A stretch of 64,000 nucleotides of DNA from Pseudogemmobacter bohemicus (GTDB taxonomy: Bacteria > Pseudomonadota > Alphaproteobacteria > Rhodobacterales > Rhodobacteraceae), in contig NZ_QNHG01000002.1 in the NCBI RefSeq assembly GCF_003290025.1, positions 570,941 to 634,940 of the forward strand. Direction: 5' to 3'. The position numbers were made by a program, and so were the translations under genes. A model generated the notes under the pieces. The model searched no databases. It was not told the DNA's origin and worked only from the letters and a program-made list of their open reading frames with translations. Shown here piece by piece: positions 1 to 7,222 of this stretch. Numbering within the stretch: the first letter of the stretch is position 1; each line of letters begins with the position of its first letter.

Positions 1-2
1 GC

Positions 3-314
3 ATTGCGGAACGGCCCGAGATTGCCCGCTATATCGAGGCCGAAATGCAGCCCGGCCCGGATATCAGCGATGAAGAGGCGCTGATCGAAGATATCCGCGC
101 GCGTTCGGGCAGCGTGTTCCATGCCTGCGGCACCTGCCGGATGGGGCCGGATGACGGCAGCAACGCCGTCGATGCGCAGCTGCGGCTTTACGGGGTGGAT
201 GGACTGAGAGTGGTCGATGCCTCGGCCTTTCCGAATGTGACCTCCGGCAATATCAACGCGCCGGTGATCATGCTGGCCGACCGGGCGGCCTCGCTGATCC
301 TGGCGGGGAACTGA
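3..314 (+). CDS. GMC-family oxidoreductase, C-terminal end (5' truncated by the window)
   Basis: This is the last 103 codons of a glucose-methanol-choline oxidoreductase; the reading frame is open from base 3, so the start lies upstream. The visible part holds the C-terminal active-site and FAD signatures of the family: HACGTCRMG, where the His is the conserved catalytic residue, and LRVVDASAFP followed by SGNINAPVIMLADRAA, the closing FAD-binding segment. Family members are cytoplasmic or periplasmic FAD alcohol dehydrogenases or oxidases, such as choline dehydrogenase-like enzymes. The substrate cannot be read from this fragment. The 3' end overlaps the convergent MocR gene by 47 bases, so the two messages would be antisense at their ends. 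Confidence 0.9.
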   Translation: MAERPEIARYIEAEMQPGPDISDEEALIEDIRARSGSVFHACGTCRMGPDDGSNAVDAQLRLYGVDGLRVVDASAFPNVTSGNINAPVIMLADRAASLILAGN

Positions 315-1815
315 TCTGGCCGCTGATTTGCGCCTCAAGGACTGAAGCCAGTACATCAACCCCGCGCTGGATCGCGCGGGGAGGGATGGCGGTGACGCCC
401 AGCACGAGGCCCGCAGGGCAGGGGTCGGGGCCAAAGCGAAAGCGGTCCAGCCCCGAGACCACCAGCCCCGCCGCCTCGCAGCCCGGGACCACGCCGGTCT
501 CGGTCAAAGCGGGATGGGCGAAGGTGGCGATCCGGTGGAACCCCGCCACCGGGCGCGAGGGCAGCGCCATCAACCCGGTCAGCCGGGCGGCGGCGGCATC
601 GGTAAAGGCGTTGTGGCGGGCGGCATAGATCTCGCGCATCCGGCGCAGATGGGTGGCGAAATGACCCTCTGCGATAAAGCGGGCCAGCACGGCCTGGCTG
701 TCCAGCGACACGCCTTGCAGGAAGGCGCGCGAGAGATGCGAAAAGACATCAACCAGCGGCGGCGGCGCGATGTAGAACCCCAGTCGCAGCGCAGGAAACA
801 GGTTCTTGGAAAAGGTGCCGACATAGATCACCCGATCGGCGCGGTCGGCGCTTTTCAGGGTCGGCAGCGGGCGGCCATCATAGCGGAATTCACCGTCGTA
901 ATCATCCTCGACGATCCAGCCGTCGCAGTCATAGGCGGCGCGCAAGAGCGCCGCGCGGCGGGCAAGGCTCATCTCGGCCCCGGTCGGATGCTGATGCGAG
1001 GGCGTGACAAAGGCCAGCCGGAACGCGGGCGCGCGGGCAAGGCCCTCCCCGACATCCAGCCCTTCGTGATCCACCGGCACCGGCACCAGATCGGCGCCGC
1101 AGGCGATCAGGCTGTTCCTCGCCCCGATGGCGCCGGGGTTCTCGAACCAGACCGGGTCGCCGGGGTTCAGCAGCACCCGGCCGATCAGGTCAAAGGCCTG
1201 CTGCGCGCCGGCGGTGATGAACACTTGTTCAGGGTCGCAGGAAACGCCGCGATTGGCGCGCAGGTGATCGGCAATGGCGCGGCGCAGATCCGGGTCGCCC
1301 TCGGGTTCGGTATAGCCGAGGATGCGGCCGCGGGTCGATCTCCAGTGGCTTGCCGTCAGCCTGGCCCAGATCGCCAGCGGGAAACTGTCGAAATCCGGCA
1401 GGCCGGTGACAAAGGCGCGCGGTTGATGCGGATGCGGCAGGCGCTGGCGAAAGCGCTGCGAGGCGGCGCCGATGGTGGTTGAAAGCCGGGTGGTGAGGGT
1501 CTCGGGCGGTGGCTCGACGCCGATTATCTCTTGCGGCAGATCCGTGCCGGCCTGGGCCGAGACATAAGAGCCCGAGCCGGTCCTCGCCTCGATCAGCCCT
1601 TCGGACAGCAGGCGGTCATAGACCGCGACGGCAGTGGTGCGCGAGATGTCGAGATCCAGCGCGAGGCTGCGGCTGGACGGCAGCCGCCGCCCGGCGGGCA
1701 GGTCTCCGGCAAGGATCAGCCCGCGCAGGGCGGCATAGACCTGCAACGTGACGGAGGCAGGCAGGCTGCGGTCGATGCGCAGATCGAAAAGCAGCTCTCC
1801 TGACGAGCGTTTCAC
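268..1815 (-). CDS. MocR/GabR-type transcriptional regulator (GntR HTH plus aminotransferase domain)
   Basis: This 515-residue protein has an N-terminal GntR winged helix (about residues 12-86, with LDISRTTAVAVYDRLLSEGL and the TGSGSYV wing) fused to a fold-type I aminotransferase domain (about 130-490). The PLP lysine is visible in GTFSKNLFPALRLGF (about K337), with the usual acidic VEDDYD upstream. MocR proteins use PLP or an amine-bound PLP as signal and usually control an adjacent divergent operon; here that is the enolase-superfamily gene and the polyamine-type importer. The start is taken as GTG at 1815, with TTG at 1818 as alternative; a GGGGAGG ribosome site lies about 10 bases upstream. 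A much longer reading through to 3099 only runs antisense to the enolase gene and is not real. The C-terminus overlaps the GMC gene. Confidence 0.9.
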   Translation of the reverse strand: MKRSSGELLFDLRIDRSLPASVTLQVYAALRGLILAGDLPAGRRLPSSRSLALDLDISRTTAVAVYDRLLSEGLIEARTGSGSYVSAQAGTDLPQEIIGVEPPPETLTTRLSTTIGAASQRFRQRLPHPHQPRAFVTGLPDFDSFPLAIWARLTASHWRSTRGRILGYTEPEGDPDLRRAIADHLRANRGVSCDPEQVFITAGAQQAFDLIGRVLLNPGDPVWFENPGAIGARNSLIACGADLVPVPVDHEGLDVGEGLARAPAFRLAFVTPSHQHPTGAEMSLARRAALLRAAYDCDGWIVEDDYDGEFRYDGRPLPTLKSADRADRVIYVGTFSKNLFPALRLGFYIAPPPLVDVFSHLSRAFLQGVSLDSQAVLARFIAEGHFATHLRRMREIYAARHNAFTDAAAARLTGLMALPSRPVAGFHRIATFAHPALTETGVVPGCEAAGLVVSGLDRFRFGPDPCPAGLVLGVTAIPPRAIQRGVDVLASVLEAQISGQISSPPGSARPPGRPA

Positions 1816-1870
1816 CAATCCTGTAACCCTCCCCGCGCGGCCCCAGGCTGCAACCGGTTTCCGATAATTT

Positions 1871-1891
1871 CGAAAGTGGACCTTATCCCCC
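1871..1891. promoter_or_regulatory. Candidate MocR operator, copy 1
   Basis: The segment reads CGAAA, two bases, then GGACCTTA, one base, CCCCC. The same string with only three differing bases recurs at 3104-3124 in front of the importer operon. It lies between the divergent MocR and enolase-superfamily genes. MocR family sites are often direct repeats around TGGWCCTTA-like boxes, so the assignment fits the family, but it is inferred. Confidence 0.5.
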
Positions 1892-1947
1892 CTGTCCGGG
1901 CCGGGGCAATCTCCTGCTGACAGGCAACCCGACGCGAGGAGAAAGCC

Positions 1948-3066
1948 GTGAAGATCACCCGTATCGAGACCTTTTCCTCCCGCTATATCGGATTCGTGCG
2001 GGTCACCGATGCCAGCGGCGCGCAGGGCTGGGGTCAGGTCTCGACCTATAATTCCGATATCACTGCCCAGGTGCTGCACCGCCAGGTCGCGCCCTGGGTG
2101 CTGGGGGTGGAATTCGACGATCTCGATGCGCTGACCGACAAGGTGTTCGAGCGCGAGCATAAATTCCCCGGCTCGTATCTCAAGCGTGCCATCGGCGGCT
2201 TCGATACCGCGCTCTGGGATCTGCGCGGCAAGCTGGCGGGCCTGCCGGTCTGTTCGCTGATCGGCGGCAGCCCGGGGGGATTGCGCTGCTATGCCTCTTC
2301 GATGAAGCGCGATATCACGCCCGCTCAGGAGGCCGAGCGCTTCCGCCGCCTGCAGGGCGAATTCGGGTTTGACGCCTTCAAATTCCGCATCGCCGCAGAA
2401 TATGGCCATGATATCGACGAATGGCCGGGCCGGACCGAAGAGATCATCCCGACAATCCGCCGCGCGCTCGGGCCGGATGCGAGCCTGCTGGTCGATGCCA
2501 ATTCCGGCTTTTCGCCCAAACGCGCCATACAGGTCGCGGATATCCTGATCGACAACGGGATCGAACATTTCGAGGAGCCCTGTCTTTACTGGGAGCTGGA
2601 CCAGACCGCTGAGGTCACCCGCGCGCTGGCGGATAAACCCATCGCCGTCACCGGCGGCGAGCAGGATTGCGAAATGCCGGTCTGGCGGCAGATGATCGAG
2701 GGCCGGGTGGTCGATATCGTGCAGCCGGATATCCTTTACCTTGGTGGTATCAGCCGCACGCTGCGGGTCTGCGAGATGGCCCGCCAGGCCGGTCTGCCGG
2801 TCACGCCGCATGCTGCCAATCAGGGGCTGGTGACGCTTTTCACCATGCATTTGCTCCGGGCCATTGAAGGGGCGGGGAAATATCTCGAATTCTCGATCGA
2901 AGGAGCGGATTACTATCCCTGGCAGTATGGACTTTATGCAGAAGACCCTTACCGTGTTGAGGGTGGCCATGTCACGGTCAGCGACCGGCCGGGCTGGGGG
3001 GTTGAGATAGATCCGGAATGGCTGGCGAAATCGGCCTGGGCTGTCTCGGACGCGGCGGATATCTGA
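1948..3066 (+). CDS. Mandelate racemase/muconate lactonizing enzyme family protein (enolase superfamily)
   Basis: This 372-residue enolase-superfamily enzyme has the alpha+beta capping domain (about 1-120) and a TIM barrel. Catalytic and metal residues are visible in order: KFR at about 145-147 (the KxK-type base position with Arg in the second place), D183 in LVDANSG, E209/E210 in HFEEP, E238 in TGGEQ and H288 in TPHAANQG. The His on the seventh strand points to the mandelate-racemase subgroup, which contains sugar-acid dehydratases and racemases. The enzyme probably abstracts a proton alpha to a carboxylate, but the substrate cannot be named. GTG is the start because GAGGAG lies seven bases upstream. 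It is divergent from the MocR gene and precedes the importer operon. Confidence 0.88.
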   Translation: MKITRIETFSSRYIGFVRVTDASGAQGWGQVSTYNSDITAQVLHRQVAPWVLGVEFDDLDALTDKVFEREHKFPGSYLKRAIGGFDTALWDLRGKLAGLPVCSLIGGSPGGLRCYASSMKRDITPAQEAERFRRLQGEFGFDAFKFRIAAEYGHDIDEWPGRTEEIIPTIRRALGPDASLLVDANSGFSPKRAIQVADILIDNGIEHFEEPCLYWELDQTAEVTRALADKPIAVTGGEQDCEMPVWRQMIEGRVVDIVQPDILYLGGISRTLRVCEMARQAGLPVTPHAANQGLVTLFTMHLLRAIEGAGKYLEFSIEGADYYPWQYGLYAEDPYRVEGGHVTVSDRPGWGVEIDPEWLAKSAWAVSDAADI

Positions 3067-3103
3067 GGGGAGGCTATGGCGGGAAAGCGGTCTGGTCATT
3101 CAT

Positions 3104-3124
3104 CGAAAACGGACCTTAGCCCCC
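3104..3124. promoter_or_regulatory. Candidate MocR operator, copy 2
   Basis: This is a near copy of the element at 1871-1891, again CGAAA-N2-GGACCTTA-N-CCCCC. It sits about 85 bases before the binding-protein start at 3210, in the 143-base gap after the enolase-superfamily gene. It suggests that the importer operon has its own promoter under the same regulator. A possible TATAAC -10 box lies about 30 bases downstream. Confidence 0.5.
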
Positions 3125-3209
3125 GTCAGGATGGGACACATAGTCCTTGCATATAACACGAAAGAGCCAGGCCCCGATGCCCGGCCCATACCAACAAAGG
3201 GAGCGAACC

Positions 3210-4298
3210 ATGACTGTGAGGAAAAGCCTGACCGCCAGACTGCTGGCCGCCACGATCTGCGCCACGGCCCTGTTGCCCGGCGCCGCCATGGCCGAGACGC
3301 TGCGTCTGCTGACCTGGGGCGGCTATGCCCCCGACAATGTTATCGCGCTGTTCGAGAAGGAATATCCCGATATCGACGTCGAGGTGACGCTGTCGAACAA
3401 CGAGGAAATGGTTGCCAAACTGCGCGCCACCGGCGGTGCCGGGTTCGACCTTGCCCAGCCCAGCCATGACCGCATCTTTGCTGCGCAAAGCGAGTTCGAC
3501 ATCTATAAGCCGCTTGATCTGTCGAAGATCGAGACCGGCAAGATGCAGGCCAATCTGCTGGAGGCCGTGAAGGCCAATACCACCATCGACGGCGGGGTCT
3601 ATGCCGTGCCGCATCAATGGGGCACCACCGGCCTTGTGGTCGATGTGACCAAGGCGCCGGATGTGAAAGACTGGGCCGATCTGTGCAAAGAGGAATACAA
3701 AGGCAAGACCTCGATGCGCCTGCGCCGGACCATCCTTCTGGGGATGGGCTTCTCGCTCGGCTATGATCCGTTCGCGCTTTACAACGACACCGCCGCCTAT
3801 ACCGAGATGCTCGACAAGGTGGCCGAGAAGATGATCGCCTGCAAATCGGTGATCAAGACCTACTGGAATGGCGGTGATGACCTCTCGACGCTCTTGCTGT
3901 CGGGTGAGGTTGTGGCCTCGGAATCCTGGGATTCGACCGCGTTCAAGCTGTATGGCGAGAACCAGAACCTCGTCTATGTGCCGCCGTCCTCGGGCGCGCT
4001 GACCTGGATCGACACCTTTGTGATCCCCTCCAAGGGCCGCGCCGATGATGCCGCCTATAAGTGGATCAACTTTGTGATGCGGCCGGAAATCGTGACGATG
4101 ATGTCGGATTCGACCGGCGCGATTGCTGCGGTCGAGGGCGGGATCGAGCTGCTTCCCGAGGCGAAGAAGGCTGCCGTCAAACTGGCCTTTGACGATGCCG
4201 CCATCGCGAATATGAAGTTCTTCGCGAATATCCCTCCGGGGCTGGAAGACATCGAAGGCAAGGTGCTGGAACGTATCAAGGCGGCCTCGGGCAACTGA
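3210..4298 (+). CDS. Polyamine-type ABC transporter substrate-binding protein (PotD/PotF family)
   Basis: This is a periplasmic binding protein of 362 residues. The signal peptide covers about residues 1-28, ending AAMA before ETLRLLTWGGYAPDN. The start of the mature protein (LRLLTWGGYAPDNVIALFEKEYPDI) and the segment MMSDSTGAIAAVEGG are typical of the PotD/PotF family, which binds polyamines or other small charged metabolites. ATG 3210 is chosen over an upstream in-frame ATG at 3147 because it follows AAAGGGAG and begins a proper signal peptide. It is the first gene of a four-gene importer operon and is followed directly by a strong hairpin, as is common after highly expressed binding proteins. 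The ligand is unknown. The enolase-superfamily neighbour hints at a sugar acid or amino acid derivative rather than spermidine. Confidence 0.88.
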   Translation: MTVRKSLTARLLAATICATALLPGAAMAETLRLLTWGGYAPDNVIALFEKEYPDIDVEVTLSNNEEMVAKLRATGGAGFDLAQPSHDRIFAAQSEFDIYKPLDLSKIETGKMQANLLEAVKANTTIDGGVYAVPHQWGTTGLVVDVTKAPDVKDWADLCKEEYKGKTSMRLRRTILLGMGFSLGYDPFALYNDTAAYTEMLDKVAEKMIACKSVIKTYWNGGDDLSTLLLSGEVVASESWDSTAFKLYGENQNLVYVPPSSGALTWIDTFVIPSKGRADDAAYKWINFVMRPEIVTMMSDSTGAIAAVEGGIELLPEAKKAAVKLAFDDAAIANMKFFANIPPGLEDIEGKVLERIKAASGN

Positions 4299-4319
4299 CA
4301 CCTCGGTTCCTGAGCCGGT

Positions 4320-4341
4320 GGCAGGCGGTGCGCCGCCTGCC
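4320..4341 (+). other. Intercistronic hairpin after the binding-protein gene
   Basis: GGCAGGCGG and CCGCCTGCC form a perfect 9-bp stem with a TGCG loop, followed by a pyrimidine-rich stretch. It lies between binding-protein and ATPase genes of one operon. It probably protects the upstream message or partly terminates, giving more binding protein than membrane parts. Confidence 0.6.
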
Positions 4342-4372
4342 TTCGCGTTTTCCCCTCTTTCATGGGCGCCAA

Positions 4373-5449
4373 ATGCACGATCTGGAATGTGTGAATCTGA
4401 CCAGGATTTTTGGTCGCCATATCGCGGTGAATGATGTCTCTTTCACCGTGCCGCGCGGGTCGTTCTTTTCGATCCTCGGGCCCTCGGGCTGTGGCAAGAC
4501 CACGCTGATGCGGATGATCGCGGGGTTCGAGACACCGGATTCCGGTGATATCCGCATCAAGGGAAAATCGGTGCTGGAGGTGGCGCCGAACAGGCGTTCG
4601 GTCAAGATGGTGTTCCAGCACCTGGCGCTGTTTCCGATGATGACGGTCGGCGAGAATATCGCTTACGGGCTGAAATGCCGGGGCGAGAACCGGTCGGATA
4701 TCACCCGCAAGGTTGCCGATGTTCTGGCCAGGATCGGGTTGCCCGGGGTTCAGGACAAGCAGATCTCGCAGCTTTCGGGCGGGCAGAAGCAACGCATCGC
4801 CATCGCGCGCTGCATGGTGCTGGAGCCGGATGTCCTGCTGCTGGACGAGCCGCTCGGCGCGCTGGATCTGAAGCTGCGCGAGCAGATGAAGATCGAGCTG
4901 AAGCTGCTGCAGCACCAGTTCAACACCACCTTCCTCTATATCACCCATGACCAGTCCGAGGCGCTGGTCATGTCCGACAATGTCGCGGTGATGAATGCCG
5001 GGCGCTTCGAGCAGATCGGCACTCCGAAAGAATTGTACAACCAGCCCGGCTCGGGCTTTGTTGCGGGCTTTGTCGGCGATACCAATCGCTGGCTCGGGCG
5101 GGTTACCGGCCTCAGCGGTGACGAGGCGCGGATCGCGCTGGACGCTGGCCCGGAAATCATCGCCCGCGCCGGCGGGGCTCTGGTCGCAGGCGCGCGGGCC
5201 GAGATCTTCTTTCGCCCCGAAACGGTCTCACTGACCCCGATCGAGGGCGCCAACCAGCTTTCGGGCGTGGTTGACAGTCTTTTGTTCAACGGCGCCAATT
5301 CGCGGATCCTGTTGCGCAGCTCCGACCGGCTGATCGAGATCGCCCAGGGTGTGATGGATGCGACCACGCCGGTTGCGCGCGGCGATTCTGCGATCGCCTG
5401 GTTCCGCCCTGCCCATGCGCTGGCCTTTGCCGCGCCAGAGGCGGGCTGA
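4373..5449 (+). CDS. Polyamine-type ABC transporter ATP-binding protein (PotA family)
   Basis: This is the cytoplasmic ATPase of the importer, 358 residues from ATG 4373. It shows Walker A GPSGCGKT at about 36-43, the signature LSGGQKQR at about 134-141, Walker B VLLLDEP at about 154-160, the switch His in ITHDQSEAL, and a C-terminal TOBE regulatory domain (about 260-350). The length fits PotA. An in-frame upstream start at 4328 would add a tail overlapping the hairpin and is less likely. It sits four bases before the first permease gene, so the transporter genes are translationally linked. Confidence 0.9.
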   Translation: MHDLECVNLTRIFGRHIAVNDVSFTVPRGSFFSILGPSGCGKTTLMRMIAGFETPDSGDIRIKGKSVLEVAPNRRSVKMVFQHLALFPMMTVGENIAYGLKCRGENRSDITRKVADVLARIGLPGVQDKQISQLSGGQKQRIAIARCMVLEPDVLLLDEPLGALDLKLREQMKIELKLLQHQFNTTFLYITHDQSEALVMSDNVAVMNAGRFEQIGTPKELYNQPGSGFVAGFVGDTNRWLGRVTGLSGDEARIALDAGPEIIARAGGALVAGARAEIFFRPETVSLTPIEGANQLSGVVDSLLFNGANSRILLRSSDRLIEIAQGVMDATTPVARGDSAIAWFRPAHALAFAAPEAG

Positions 5450-5453
5450 GGCG

Positions 5454-6323
5454 ATGAAAAGCTCTGACGCCAGCCGCCTGACGCTGATCCTCCTCTTCGC
5501 GCCTTTCGCGCTGTGGATCATATTGCTGATCATCCTGCCGCAGATCGGGGTCGGCTGGCTGTCCCTGCGCGAAAAGCTGGGGCCGCGGGAATATGCGTTC
5601 GGTTTCGGCAATTATCTCGATTTCTTCCGCGAGCCGATCTACTGGAACACGCTTTTGCGCACCGCCTGGATCTCGGTGCTGGTCACCATCCTCGCGCTGC
5701 TGATCGGCTTTCCGGTCGCCTGGTATATCGCGAAAATCGCGCGGCAGCGGTCGCGCGCGGCTTTGTTCCTGATGTGCCTGATTCCGCTTTGGGTGTCGGA
5801 CCTGGTGCGCGCTTTCGGCTGGATCCTTTTGCTGCGCGAGACGGGGATCGTCTCGGGCATGTTGCAATGGGCGGGGCTGAGTTCCGGCCCGGTCGAATTG
5901 CTTTACAACGACATCACCGTGGTGATCGGCATGGTCTATACGGTGGTTTTGTTTATGATCGTGCCGCTGGTCTCGACGCTGGATGGTATGGACAATGCGC
6001 TCTTAGAGGCCGGCTACAATCTCGGCGGCAGCCGGATGACCGTGTTCCGCCGCATCGTCATTCCCTATGCGATGCCGGGGATCGTGGCGGGCTGCATCAT
6101 CACCTTCATGCTGGCGGCGGGCAGCTATCTGACGCCGATCCTTCTCGGCGGCAAAAACTCCATGTGGTTCACCGAGCAGATCTACGAGCAGTTCGTCACC
6201 CGCTATAACTGGGAATCCGGCGCGACTTTCGGCGTGCTGCTTCTGGTCTTCACCTCGGCCGTGGTCTGGCTTGGGCTGCGGCTGACGGGGCAGAACCTTG
6301 CCTCCACCGTGGCGAAGGAGTGA
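5454..6323 (+). CDS. ABC transporter permease, PotB-like
   Basis: This is an inner-membrane permease of 289 residues with about six hydrophobic segments, beginning LILLFAPFALWIILLIILP. The EAA coupling loop (LLEAGYNLGGSRMTVFRRIVIPYAMPGI) lies at about 182-208. It pairs with the PotC-like permease downstream and the PotA-like ATPase upstream. ATG 5454 is chosen because it starts the first membrane segment directly and lies four bases after the ATPase stop. The start of the protein is conserved in type with PotB/PotH proteins. Confidence 0.9.
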   Translation: MKSSDASRLTLILLFAPFALWIILLIILPQIGVGWLSLREKLGPREYAFGFGNYLDFFREPIYWNTLLRTAWISVLVTILALLIGFPVAWYIAKIARQRSRAALFLMCLIPLWVSDLVRAFGWILLLRETGIVSGMLQWAGLSSGPVELLYNDITVVIGMVYTVVLFMIVPLVSTLDGMDNALLEAGYNLGGSRMTVFRRIVIPYAMPGIVAGCIITFMLAAGSYLTPILLGGKNSMWFTEQIYEQFVTRYNWESGATFGVLLLVFTSAVVWLGLRLTGQNLASTVAKE

Positions 6324-6327
6324 GCAG

Positions 6328-7194
6328 ATGAACGTCGCCGCCCCCCGCTCCGGTCTGATGCGTGGCCTTTATATCGGCTATATGCTGGCCTTTTTCTTCT
6401 ACCTCGCCGCGCCGCTGGCCGCCGCCGCGATCTTTGCCTTCAACGATTCCCAGTTCCCGGCGCTGCCCTGGAAAGGGTTCACCCTGAACTGGTTTTTCGG
6501 CAGTACCGAGCCTCAGATCGGCCTGTTCAACGACCGCCGCCTGATGGCGGGGCTGATCAATTCGCTCTGGATCGGGGTGATCGTCTCGGCACTTTCGGTG
6601 GTGATCGGCACCTGCAACGCGTTTTTGTTCGAGCGGAAGAGCTTCCCCTTCAAAAGCGCGCTTTATGTGCTGATGATCGTGCCGCTGGTGATCCCGGGTG
6701 TGATCCTCGGCATCTCGATCCTGGTGTTTTCCAGCATGATCGCCAATGGCGTCAGCGATGCCTTTTGGTGGGAATGGGATTTCCTGCGCCCGGGCGTGTT
6801 GCTGGTGATCCTGGGGCAGTTGTCATTTCTGGTGACGATCACCACGCTGGTGATCTCGGCCCGGCTGCGGAAATTCGACATCGCGCTGGAAGAGGCGGCG
6901 CTGAACCTTGGCGCGTCCAGGGTCAGGGTGCTGGCAACAGTGACGCTGCCTTACCTCGCGCCGGCGCTGTTTTCCGGCTTTGTGGTGGCGTTTCTGGTGT
7001 CGTTCGAGAATTTCAACACGACGCTGATGCTGGTCGGCTCGGATGCTCCGCTGACGATCACCATGTATGACCGCATGGTCAAGGTCGGCTCGACGCCGGT
7101 TCTGAATGCGGTTTCGGTGTTCCTGATGATCGGCTCGGGGCTGCTGGCGCTGGCCAGCGTCTTCGCACAGCGCCCGCGTCGCGGCGAGGGCTGA
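6328..7194 (+). CDS. ABC transporter permease, PotC-like
   Basis: This is the second permease of the polyamine-type importer, 288 residues with six predicted membrane spans. The EAA motif (LEEAALNLGASRVRVLATVTLPYLAPAL) lies at about 188-215, which should contact the ATPase. It is the last gene of the operon and follows the PotB-like gene by four bases (TGAGCAGATG). It converges on the fused aldolase/dehydrogenase gene, with a GC-rich hairpin in between. Confidence 0.9.
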   Translation: MNVAAPRSGLMRGLYIGYMLAFFFYLAAPLAAAAIFAFNDSQFPALPWKGFTLNWFFGSTEPQIGLFNDRRLMAGLINSLWIGVIVSALSVVIGTCNAFLFERKSFPFKSALYVLMIVPLVIPGVILGISILVFSSMIANGVSDAFWWEWDFLRPGVLLVILGQLSFLVTITTLVISARLRKFDIALEEAALNLGASRVRVLATVTLPYLAPALFSGFVVAFLVSFENFNTTLMLVGSDAPLTITMYDRMVKVGSTPVLNAVSVFLMIGSGLLALASVFAQRPRRGEG

Positions 7195-7204
7195 GCCCCG
7201 CCGC

Positions 7205-7222
7205 GCGCTGATGTGTCAGCGC
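7205..7222. terminator. Hairpin between convergent genes
   Basis: GCGCTGA-TGTG-TCAGCGC is a perfect 7-bp stem in the 21-base gap between the PotC-like gene and the convergent aldolase/dehydrogenase gene, overlapping the latter's stop codon. There is no U-tract, so termination is plausible but not certain. Confidence 0.4.

Noticed and set aside
1816-3099. Minus-strand open frame extending the MocR gene to 943 residues
   Set aside because: The upstream half is antisense to the enolase-superfamily gene and has no domain; the MocR family length and ribosome site fit a start at 1815.
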